NCBI GenBank assembly: GCA_016218665.1
Contig: JACRDI010000003.1
Location: 1 to 61,248 of the forward strand
Source of the DNA: Desulfovibrio sp.
GTDB taxonomy: Bacteria; Desulfobacterota; Desulfovibrionia; Desulfovibrionales; Desulfovibrionaceae
Direction: 5' to 3'
Length of the DNA: 61,248 bases
This document shows, piece by piece, positions 34,853 to 42,338 of the stretch (its first letter is position 1; every line of letters begins with the position of its first letter). The notes under the pieces are model-generated. The model saw only the letters and a program-made list of their open reading frames with translations, searched no databases and had not been told where the DNA came from. The position numbers and the translations under genes are program-made.

Positions 34853-35287
34853 GGGCGCACTCCTTTAGTGCCGGGAACACGGTTTATGTCGGAAAGGCCC
34901 TCCAATCCGGATGCTGACAAGGTCGGCGCGTGGCTTTGATCCTGAACCGTGGCCTTGCGTCGGGCTTTGGCCCAGGGGCTTGCGCCCCTCCGCGCCGCCA
35001 TCCGCCAGCGTCTCCCCATCCCGCGCCAGTCTCGTCATGTTGTGGAAGCTCATACGTAATGCAGCTATCTTAAAATTAAGAGCCACAGATCACTGTTCCA
35101 TACATTTGTACGCATTCTTGCGCATCAGTATGCTCAAGTGCAAAAAACAGAAACAAAAATTTGTGAATATGCATGCTTGGCTACGACCAATATTCAGAGA
35201 ACGCTCTTCTAATATTATAAAATATTTGTGCGATACATTCTGAAATACTGTTGCGCATGAAGTTCTAGGCGGTTATGCACCGTCATG
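34853..35287. other. Long AT-rich leader/spacer of the grd operon
   Basis: No gene. From about 35040 on, the DNA is markedly AT-rich compared with the rest of the window. If the sigma-54 promoter at 35288-35303 is used, the transcript has a leader of about 425 bases. It contains a dyad (AATATT arms around AGAG-AACG-CTCT, 35191-35218) and short GC hairpins near 34969-34995 resembling part of the dispersed repeat. Confidence 0.5.
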
Positions 35288-35303
35288 AGCAACAATCGTT
35301 CCA
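35288..35303 (-). promoter_or_regulatory. Sigma-54 promoter of the grd operon
   Basis: On the minus strand TGGAACGATTGTTGCT matches the -24/-12 consensus TGGCAC-N5-TTGCW with a single mismatch and exact GG/GC spacing. It points toward grdI and lies beside the gene for a sigma-54 activator. Confidence 0.65.
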
Positions 35304-35339
35304 TTCCACATGGGGTATTAAAAAAACCTTAAAAAACAC

Positions 35340-35355
35340 GGGCAAATGCGTTGCA
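35340..35355 (+). promoter_or_regulatory. Candidate sigma-54 promoter of the PAS regulator gene
   Basis: GGGCAAATGCGTTGCA keeps GG and GC at the right spacing with a full TTGCA -12 box; the -24 box differs at two positions from TGGCAC. It points toward the regulator gene at 35540, back to back with the grd promoter 37 bases away. Confidence 0.45.
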
Positions 35356-35539
35356 CCCCAGGAGTGGAAAGCGAAAGAATCAAGTAAATCATAGAGATAA
35401 GGCCATCTGGGTTGTTGCGGGAGATTTGAAAACGAATTTTGGCAAATGAAAAATTCTTTTATTAAAGCAAAATTTTTTTGACTCTGGCACGCTGCGCCTC
35501 AATGCCAGCGACTCACACACCAACAGATGGGGGTGCTGA

Positions 35540-37063
35540 ATGAAGCAGACCAGAGAAGATCATTGCAGTATCATGAACTACATAGAGCAGTTCAAAATGC
35601 TCTTTGATAATGCCGGCATCGGAATTATCATAGCAGATGTTGACGGAATAATTGTGTATTACAACTCTGCGCAGGCGCGCATAGACAGGCTTGAGGCGGA
35701 CACAGTCACAGGCAGATACATGTGCAACGTCTATAAATTTACGAGGAATACAAGTCCTGCCATGCAGGTTCTGCGAACGGAAAGGCCGATAGAAAACAAT
35801 GTCTACTACTACAGCACGCGATCTGGAAACCTTGTTTACGCCTCCTGCGACATATATCCGCTGCACACAAAAAAGAAGAAGCTCATCGGCGTCGTCTGCT
35901 ACAGCATCAGTTACACGGATCTGGCCAACCACATCAGGAACGTGCAGGACATCATCAACGACAGAAGGAGCGCGCTAAGCCCGGCAGCCAAGGCGGACAA
36001 CACCGCCAGCCACTATTCGTTCGCGTCGATCATCGGCGCCAACCCGCAGTTGCAGAAGGCCGTGGTCATGGCCAAGGTCGCCGCCACCAGCTCGGCGTCG
36101 GTGATGATCATCGGCGAGACGGGCGTGGGCAAGGAGGTCTTCGCCCAGGCCATCCACTACGGCAGCCCGCGCGCCGCACAGGCCTACACGGCCATCAACT
36201 GCTCTGCGGTGCCCGAGGCGCTGCTGGAGGGCATCCTCTTCGGCACGTCCAGGGGGGCCTTCACCGGCGCCGTGGACAAGCCGGGCCTCTTTGAAACCGC
36301 CAACGGCGGGACTTTCTTCCTGGACGAGATCGACTCCATGCCCGTTTCCCTGCAAAGCAAGCTGCTGCGCACCCTGCAGGAAATGAAGATCCGGCGGGTG
36401 GGCGAGGCCATCGAGAGAAGCATCGATGTGCGCATCCTTTGCGCCGTGGCCCAGCACCCCAAGGAACTGCTGGGCCTGGGCGTGCTGCGGCCGGATCTGT
36501 ACTATCGCCTGGGCGTCATCAAGGTTTTCCTGCCGCCACTGCGCGAGCGCATGGACGACCTTGCCGCGCTGTGCAAGCACCTGCTTTTCAAGCACAATCC
36601 TTCGCACGACGGCGCCCCCCCGGATCTGTCGCCGGAGGCCATGGCCCTGCTGGCGGGCCATAACTGGCCGGGCAACGTGCGTGAACTCGAGCACGTCCTG
36701 GAGGCCACCCTGAGCATCGAAAGGAACGCCTCCCGTCTGGAGGCCAGGCACTTCATCAAGGCCTGCCCGGACATTTTTCCCGCGCTGGCGCACGACGCCG
36801 GGAAGGGCCATGGGGCAGGCGCGGCATCGACGTCCGAGGGGGCGGCGCAGTCGGCGCAGGGCGCGCACGCGGTCCCTTCCCGACCCCTGGCGCCGCTGCT
36901 GGCCAACCGCAAGAGCATGGAGGAGAAGGCCATCCGCGACGCCCTGAGCCGGGCCGCCGGGAACAAGAGCCTCGCCTCGCGCCTGCTCGGCATATCGCCC
37001 CAGCTCCTGTCCTACAAGGCCAAGAAGTTCGGGCTCAATGCCAGCGAGTTCGTCCCCAGATGA
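35540..37063 (+). CDS. PAS-domain sigma-54-dependent activator
   Basis: 507-residue enhancer-binding protein. An N-terminal PAS sensor (about 12-125) is followed by the AAA+ domain with Walker A GETGVGKE (192-199) and the sigma-54 contact loop GAFTGA (239-244), and a C-terminal Fis-type helix-turn-helix (NKSLASRLLGISPQLLSYKA). It has no receiver domain, so it probably senses a small molecule directly. It is divergent from the grd operon, with a sigma-54 promoter between them, making it the likely grd activator. The coding start lies in AT-rich DNA unlike the rest of the gene. Confidence 0.9.
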   Translation: MKQTREDHCSIMNYIEQFKMLFDNAGIGIIIADVDGIIVYYNSAQARIDRLEADTVTGRYMCNVYKFTRNTSPAMQVLRTERPIENNVYYYSTRSGNLVYASCDIYPLHTKKKKLIGVVCYSISYTDLANHIRNVQDIINDRRSALSPAAKADNTASHYSFASIIGANPQLQKAVVMAKVAATSSASVMIIGETGVGKEVFAQAIHYGSPRAAQAYTAINCSAVPEALLEGILFGTSRGAFTGAVDKPGLFETANGGTFFLDEIDSMPVSLQSKLLRTLQEMKIRRVGEAIERSIDVRILCAVAQHPKELLGLGVLRPDLYYRLGVIKVFLPPLRERMDDLAALCKHLLFKHNPSHDGAPPDLSPEAMALLAGHNWPGNVRELEHVLEATLSIERNASRLEARHFIKACPDIFPALAHDAGKGHGAGAASTSEGAAQSAQGAHAVPSRPLAPLLANRKSMEEKAIRDALSRAAGNKSLASRLLGISPQLLSYKAKKFGLNASEFVPR

Positions 37064-37107
37064 CCCGGTGCGCGGCGCGGACATGCCCCTTCGACGCACG
37101 GAGGAGG

Positions 37108-38532
37108 CTATTCCCCGCTCTTTTCCCCGGTCTTCAGGTGCTTGCTCACGGCCTGTCGCGTTATGCCGATAAGTTGCGCCGCCGCTGAGCGGTTGCCGCC
37201 GGTCCGCGCCAGGGCTTCCTTGATGAGCCTGGTCCGGGCCTCCTTGAGCGTCGGGAGTTCTGCGCCAAAGCTGATGGTGTTGCGTGCGCCAGTGGAAATG
37301 CCAGGGTCGTAGCCGACCATGGTGCCGCCGAGCAGCGCCTCAAGGGTTTCCACGCGCAAATGCCCATCCCTGGAGATGCCCGCCGCATCGTGGATGAGCT
37401 GCTGGAGCTCGCGGACATTGCCCGGAAATGGATAGCCGGCCAGGAATGCGCCAAGTTCGCTGGCGTCGGCCTTGATCCTGCGTCCGCATTGCTCTCCCGC
37501 CTCGCTCACGAAGTGGCCGATGAGCAGGGGCAGATCCTCCAGCCGTTCCCGCAACGCCGGGATGTGCACAACGTGTCCGCGCAGCCGGAAGAACAGGTCC
37601 TTGCGGAACTTCCCCTCCTCCTGCAGCGCTGCGAGATCCTGATGCGTGGCCGCGATGACGCGCGCGCTGGATCTTTTGGCGATGTCCGAACCGAGCGGCA
37701 GGTACTCGTACTCCTGAAGCAGGCGCAGCAGCTTGGTCTGGGAGCCCTGGCTCAGGTCGCCGATCTCGTCGAGGAACAGCGTGCCGTCCTTCGCCTGCTC
37801 GATGAGGCCGGTGCGGGCCTCATGGGCCCCCGTGTACGCGCCCTTCTTGTGGCCAAAGAGGGTGTCGGCCACGATGTTGTCGTCGAGGCTGGCGACGTTG
37901 ACGGGGACGAAGCGTCCCGCCCGTCCGCTGGCCTTGTGGATGGCCTGCGCGATCAGCTCCTTGCCGACGCCGCTTTCCCCCGTGATGAGCACCGGGCGGC
38001 CCGTGGGGGCGACGGCCTCAACATACTGGAACACGGCCCGCATTCTTCGGCTGGTGGTAATGATCTCCGCGAAAACCTCGGGGTGATCGAGCTCTTCCCG
38101 GAAGAGGCGCCTTCTGAGCGAGTCGTTCTCCTGGCGCAGTTCGAAGATCTCGATGGCGTGCCGCACGCCGGCCACGAGCGAATCGCGGTCCTCGGTCTTG
38201 ATGATGAAATCGAAGGCCCCGAGCCGGATGCAGTTCACGGCCGTCTTGACCTGATTCAATCCGGAGATGACCAGGACCGGGATCTCCGGATGCTCGGCGA
38301 GAATGCGCGGAATCAGCTCCTCGCCGGAGACGTGGGGCATCATGATGTCCACCGCCACGGCGCAGAAGCGCTCCTTGGCCAGGGCTTCCAGCACCAGGCG
38401 GCTGTCGGTCAACAGTGCGATATTGTCGATGCCCCGGGAGCGCAGCACGGCCTTGAGGCTCTGCAGCCAAGCCTCCTCGTCATCGACGAGCAGCACGGGA
38501 TAGAGTGGGAAGGAACCGATTTTATTCTGCAT
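37108..38532 (-). CDS. NtrC-family sigma-54 response regulator
   Basis: 474 residues: a receiver domain (VLLVDDEE and phospho-acceptor Asp62 in AVDIMMP), AAA+ with Walker A GESGVGKEL and a GAYTGA loop, where Tyr replaces the usual Phe, and a Fis-type helix-turn-helix (NRSAAAQLIGITRQAVSKHL). Its start overlaps the histidine kinase stop by 11 bases, so the two form a pair. The likely target is the divergent glycyl-radical cluster beyond the kinase gene. Confidence 0.92.
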   Translation of the reverse strand: MQNKIGSFPLYPVLLVDDEEAWLQSLKAVLRSRGIDNIALLTDSRLVLEALAKERFCAVAVDIMMPHVSGEELIPRILAEHPEIPVLVISGLNQVKTAVNCIRLGAFDFIIKTEDRDSLVAGVRHAIEIFELRQENDSLRRRLFREELDHPEVFAEIITTSRRMRAVFQYVEAVAPTGRPVLITGESGVGKELIAQAIHKASGRAGRFVPVNVASLDDNIVADTLFGHKKGAYTGAHEARTGLIEQAKDGTLFLDEIGDLSQGSQTKLLRLLQEYEYLPLGSDIAKRSSARVIAATHQDLAALQEEGKFRKDLFFRLRGHVVHIPALRERLEDLPLLIGHFVSEAGEQCGRRIKADASELGAFLAGYPFPGNVRELQQLIHDAAGISRDGHLRVETLEALLGGTMVGYDPGISTGARNTISFGAELPTLKEARTRLIKEALARTGGNRSAAAQLIGITRQAVSKHLKTGEKSGE

Positions 38533-40414
38533 CTGTCGCGTCCATTCGGGCCTGAGGAATGACCAGCCTGGCCTCGGTCCCCTCTCCGGGGACGGAGGAA
38601 AAGATCAGGGAGCCGCCGTGCTCGCGCGCGATGGCCGAGGAGACGGACAGCCCGAGCCCCGTGCCGCCGCTTTCGCGCTTGGTCGTGAAGAAGGGGTCCA
38701 TGATCTTGGGCAGGATATCTGGAGGGATGCCCGGTCCCTGGTCGCGCACCTCCACAATCACCGCCCCCGTCTCCGCGTCGCTCCTGGTGGTCAGGAAGAT
38801 GCCCTGGTCGCGGGAGGTCAGGGCCTCGCAGGCGTTCACCAGAAGGTTGATGAGCACCTGGGAGACGCGCTGCGGGTTGGCGCGCACCTTGGGCAGGTCG
38901 CGGTCCAGGTCCATGTCGAACACGTTGGTGCTCTTGGCGATGAGGTTGCGGACGAGCCCCAGCGAGTTGCTCACCACGTCGTTGAGATCGACACGCCACA
39001 TGATCTCCTCGGGATTGACCCGGGAGTAGTTCTTGAGGCTGTTGACGATGCCCTTGATCCGGGTCGCGCCCTCCTGCATGCGCGCGAGCAGGCCGGGAAT
39101 GTAGTCGCGCAGTTCGGAGTACTCCAGCCCGCCGGCCAGAAAATCGCCGTTCTCATGGTAATAGGCTTCGAGAATCGGCGTGACGTCTTCCCATACCTCC
39201 GCGAGCATGGGCAGATTGAGGGTCAGGAAGCTGTTGGGGTTGTTGATCTCGTGGGCCATGCCCGCCACCAACGCGCCGAGCGAGACCATCTTGTCCGCCT
39301 GGATCAGTTGCTGTTGCTTTTCCCTGGCCGTCCGTTCGGAGAACACGCGCTCGGTTATGTCGCGCACCGCGACCACGCGAACCTTCTTGCCCTGGAAGCT
39401 GATGTCGCGTTCTTGAAGCTCGCAGATCAGTTCCCGGCCATCCCTGCCCACGAAACTCGCCTCGCAGGGTTCGCCTCCGCCTTTGCCGAAAAACACATCG
39501 ACCTGGGCGCGCGAGTCCAGGCTCGCGAAATCGGCGAGGCTGCGGCCCAGCAACGCGTCGCGCGGGAAGCCGAAGAGCATGCAGCCCACCTTGTTCACTT
39601 CCATTATCTCGCCCGCGTTATGGATGAAAATGCCCTCGAAGGTGGCCTCCGAAAGCTGGCGGAAGCGGTTTTCGCTCTCGCGCAGGGCCGCCTCGATTTC
39701 AAGACGGCGGGTGATGGCCCTGGCTTGCAGGGCGTTGTGCATGGCCAGCGTGGAGATCTGATTGGCGATCAGGCAGAGCGCGCGACAGATGCCCAAAAAC
39801 TGCGAACGCGGCATGATCGGAACCTCGCACAGCGCCTCCAGGAACTCGTCTTCGTCCGCGCCGATCTCGCGCGCGTAGCGGCGCATTCTCTCGTCGCTAA
39901 GCGGCGGGATGCGCACCTGGCCGATGATCCAGTTCGCGACGTGGCGGTTCCCCACGAGGATGCTGGTTCCGCCGTCCCACAACCCGCTGCTCAGGCAGGG
40001 ACGTATGATGGGCTTGAGCGGATCGTTGGTGCCGAAGGAGGCGTCCGAGCGCATGCAGTTGCGAAGGCCCGTCTCGGTTCGACGCACCACGTCTATGCAC
40101 AGGCGGCAGAACCGGCTTGGCTTGGTGATGGGGCGGCCGTTCAGGTCGGTGATGACCGAGGCCACGTTGGTGGCCTCGGCGAAGGCGTCCTGGATCTCCT
40201 GAATGGCCTCCAGGTTGAAGATGTCCTCGAAGCGCAACTCCGGAACGTCTTCGAACCGCTCTTCTGAGGCAGCAACGCCGCCCTCCTCACGCGGAAGCGA
40301 TGCGGAGGCGGTCGACTCCAATTCGGAGATGCGCGCCCGAAGCGTTTCGATCTCACGCAGGAGCGACGTCCTCGCGAGGTCCCTTCCAAGTGTGTGCAAG
40401 GTGGTGTCGGTCAT
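38522..40414 (-). CDS. PocR-domain sensor histidine kinase
   Basis: About 630 residues with no membrane helix. Order: short coiled coil, PocR ligand-binding domain (about 65-230) with cysteines in FCRLCIDV and RNCMRSD, a PAS domain (about 245-360), the phospho-acceptor His in GMAHEINNPNSF, and a HATPase domain (NACEAL, DQGPGIPP, GGTGLGLS). PocR domains bind small diols or similar catabolites in the propanediol regulator. An in-frame ATG at 40438 would add 8 residues; neither start has a strong ribosome site. It is paired with the overlapping response regulator. Confidence 0.9.
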   Translation of the reverse strand: MTDTTLHTLGRDLARTSLLREIETLRARISELESTASASLPREEGGVAASEERFEDVPELRFEDIFNLEAIQEIQDAFAEATNVASVITDLNGRPITKPSRFCRLCIDVVRRTETGLRNCMRSDASFGTNDPLKPIIRPCLSSGLWDGGTSILVGNRHVANWIIGQVRIPPLSDERMRRYAREIGADEDEFLEALCEVPIMPRSQFLGICRALCLIANQISTLAMHNALQARAITRRLEIEAALRESENRFRQLSEATFEGIFIHNAGEIMEVNKVGCMLFGFPRDALLGRSLADFASLDSRAQVDVFFGKGGGEPCEASFVGRDGRELICELQERDISFQGKKVRVVAVRDITERVFSERTAREKQQQLIQADKMVSLGALVAGMAHEINNPNSFLTLNLPMLAEVWEDVTPILEAYYHENGDFLAGGLEYSELRDYIPGLLARMQEGATRIKGIVNSLKNYSRVNPEEIMWRVDLNDVVSNSLGLVRNLIAKSTNVFDMDLDRDLPKVRANPQRVSQVLINLLVNACEALTSRDQGIFLTTRSDAETGAVIVEVRDQGPGIPPDILPKIMDPFFTTKRESGGTGLGLSVSSAIAREHGGSLIFSSVPGEGTEARLVIPQARMDATDAE

Positions 40415-40643
40415 GCCTTGTGCCCAAGCAAATCGCATGCCGCGGGAAAGCCTGGGCTCGGGCCAGGGTGCCTTTATAGCTTTTCAAAATCATTGCGTTA
40501 ATTCCTCGCGGTGCGCGCGTGCAGGCTCAGGAATGGCTGGAAATGCAACACGGGCGCGTCCGGGGGCAACCAAACGAACATCACCGTAACCATCACGAAT
40601 TCCGAAACAAACGCGCATTGCCAGGGCGCAGCGCCAGAAATCT

Positions 40644-40661
40644 CGTCAACCAGGGTTGACG
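40644..40661. promoter_or_regulatory. 18-bp palindrome, probable activator site
   Basis: CGTCAACC-AG-GGTTGACG is a perfect inverted repeat with 8-bp arms, about 200 bases upstream of the membrane-protein gene. Its size and distance suit an enhancer site for the sigma-54 response regulator. Confidence 0.6.
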
Positions 40662-40735
40662 CGCAACGTGGCGAAAAGGCCGCGCCGCGCGAAGAGCACA
40701 CCACAACAGGCTGTTGCAAATGGATTTTCCCTGTG

Positions 40736-40751
40736 TGGAACAAACCTTTCT
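40736..40751 (+). promoter_or_regulatory. Candidate sigma-54 promoter of the glycyl-radical cluster
   Basis: TGGAACAAACCTTTCT matches TGGCAC-N5-TTGCT except at two positions and shares TGGAAC with the grd promoter. The -12 G is replaced by T, which weakens the call. It lies 111 bases before the first gene. Confidence 0.35.
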
Positions 40752-40760
40752 ATGGGCTGG

Positions 40761-40784
40761 GTGCACGGCGACGTGCACGGCGGG
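40761..40784. repeat. Tandem 12-base repeat GTGCACGGCGNN
   Basis: GTGCACGGCGAC is followed directly by GTGCACGGCGGG, giving two copies of the palindrome GTGCAC spaced 12 bases, about one helical turn. It is between the candidate promoter and the first gene of the cluster and could be a protein site. Confidence 0.4.
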
Positions 40785-40861
40785 AGGCGGCGCGCGCCTC
40801 AACTCCGGTCCGACGCCATCCGTCGCCCGGACACAACGCTTCAACAACAGAGGTGTGGCCT

Positions 40862-41815
40862 ATGGATCCCTTCAGTTGGCAGACCCTGACGATGTGCTTC
40901 GCCGGTGGCGTGGTGGGCGCTGCGCTTGGCGGTCTGTTTTCGTTCGTCATCTGCGGCCTTCTGGTCATGGCCGGGTGCCTGATCGCCATGAGCGGCGGCT
41001 CCGAGTTCCTGCTGCTCCAAGTCGGCCTCGGCCCGATCTTCGGCCCGCACACTGGCGGCTTCGCCGCCGGGGTTGTGGCCTCGACCTACGCGGCTGCCGT
41101 GAGCCGCAACCATCCGGGCGGAACGGCCAAGGACATTCTCTCCTTGCTCATGGATACCTCCTGGGATGTGTTGCTCGTCGGCGGCATAGTGGCCGTAATC
41201 GGGCATTTGCTGGCCCAGGGCTTCACCATGATTCCCGTGGTCAACAAGTCCGACGTGCTGGCGCTGAGCGTCGCCTCCACGGCGGTTCTGGCCCGCCTGG
41301 CCTTCCAGCGGGAAATGCCCTGGGGAAATGCGGAGTCCATCCGCAGCATCGGCTACCTGAAAACCGACGACCGCAAGATCTCCTGGGTGCCCTGGATGCT
41401 GCCCCTGCCCAAGATGCTTCTGTACGGCTTCGCGGCGGGCGTCCTGTCCGCGTCCCTCGCCGCGGGAGCCAAGGGGTGGCTTGAGCCCAAGGTCGTTGCG
41501 GGGGTCGTCTCCGCCACAGTCGCCTTCGTCATCCCGCTCATCCTCGGCTGGTCGCTCGCGGCCATGAGCCTGATGGCGCTGCAATTCGGCTCCGGCGCGA
41601 CCCAGAAGGTGCCGGTGTGGCACTGCCAGGCCATTCTGGCGGCCATGGCCTACCTGTATTTCGACTCCGTTCTCGTGGCGGGTCTGGTCGGCGCCGCTGC
41701 CGCGCTCCTGCAGGAGCTGATGGCCCGGATGTTCTGGAACCACGGCAGCAACCATGTGGACCCCCCGGCCTGCGCCATCGCCCTGGGCACCATCATGCTC
41801 AACGTCATCCGTTAA
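40862..41815 (+). CDS. Multi-pass membrane protein of unknown function, GRE-cluster associated
   Basis: 317 residues with roughly eight to ten hydrophobic helices and Gly-rich segments (FAGGVVGAALGGLFSFVI; GPHTGGFAAGVVASTYAA). AGAGGTG precedes the ATG. It is not recognised as a named transporter class. First place in the glycyl-radical operon and the membrane topology suggest substrate or product transport, for example of a diol, but this is inference. The longer open frame upstream has no membrane character and is not used. Confidence 0.75.
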   Translation: MDPFSWQTLTMCFAGGVVGAALGGLFSFVICGLLVMAGCLIAMSGGSEFLLLQVGLGPIFGPHTGGFAAGVVASTYAAAVSRNHPGGTAKDILSLLMDTSWDVLLVGGIVAVIGHLLAQGFTMIPVVNKSDVLALSVASTAVLARLAFQREMPWGNAESIRSIGYLKTDDRKISWVPWMLPLPKMLLYGFAAGVLSASLAAGAKGWLEPKVVAGVVSATVAFVIPLILGWSLAAMSLMALQFGSGATQKVPVWHCQAILAAMAYLYFDSVLVAGLVGAAAALLQELMARMFWNHGSNHVDPPACAIALGTIMLNVIR

Positions 41816-41837
41816 CCCCCAAGGCAGGAGATTCTCC

Positions 41838-42242
41838 ATGAGCCTGACCCTTCACTCCGCGCTCGACATGATTGCGGCCTCCCTGGGCAAGGCTGCGGAA
41901 ATCGGGGTGCCCATGGTCGTGGCGGTGGTGGACGCTGGCGGCAACCTGATCGCCCAGCACCGCCAGGACGACTCGCTGCTCGCGAGTATCGACCTGGCTC
42001 TGAACAAGGCCTACAGCGCGGTCGCCGTGCGCATGCCCACCCAGGAGCTGGGCCTGCTGGCCCAGCCCGGCGGCGCGCTCTACGGCATCAACACCGACAA
42101 CGGCGGCCGCCTCGTCAGCTTCGGCGGCGGACTGCCGGTCTTGCGCGACGGCGTGCTTCTCGGCGGCATCGGCGTCAGCGGCGGCAGTGTGGAGCAGGAC
42201 GTCGCCTGCGCCGAGGCCGGCCTCGCGGCCCTGGCACGCTGA
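41838..42242 (+). CDS. GlcG/HbpS family (DUF336) protein, PduO C-terminal-like
   Basis: 134 residues matching the GlcG/HbpS fold, with DAGGNLIAQHRQD, LNKAYSAVA and GGIGVSGGSVEQD as family segments. Members bind haem or cobalamin-related cofactors and often sit beside diol or glycerol utilisation genes, including as the PduO C-terminal domain. GGAG precedes the ATG. It lies between the membrane protein and the glycyl-radical enzyme and is probably in the same operon; its exact role is unknown. Confidence 0.85.
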   Translation: MSLTLHSALDMIAASLGKAAEIGVPMVVAVVDAGGNLIAQHRQDDSLLASIDLALNKAYSAVAVRMPTQELGLLAQPGGALYGINTDNGGRLVSFGGGLPVLRDGVLLGGIGVSGGSVEQDVACAEAGLAALAR

Positions 42243-42338
42243 GCGGGCTCTGCCCTGACTCCTGCGGATTCCGTCGCGGTCGAGGGCGGTTGCGGCGGGA
42301 AGAACGAACGACAGACCCAAAACCCATCGGAGGTTTCC

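Noticed and set aside
34969..34995. A fourth copy of the composite hairpin repeat in the grd leader
   Set aside because: It has short GGGC and AGGGGC hairpins, but the spacing and flanks do not match the three clear copies.
35486..35501. TGGCAC just upstream of the PAS regulator as a sigma-54 promoter
   Set aside because: The -24 half is perfect, but no GC occurs at the required -12 position.
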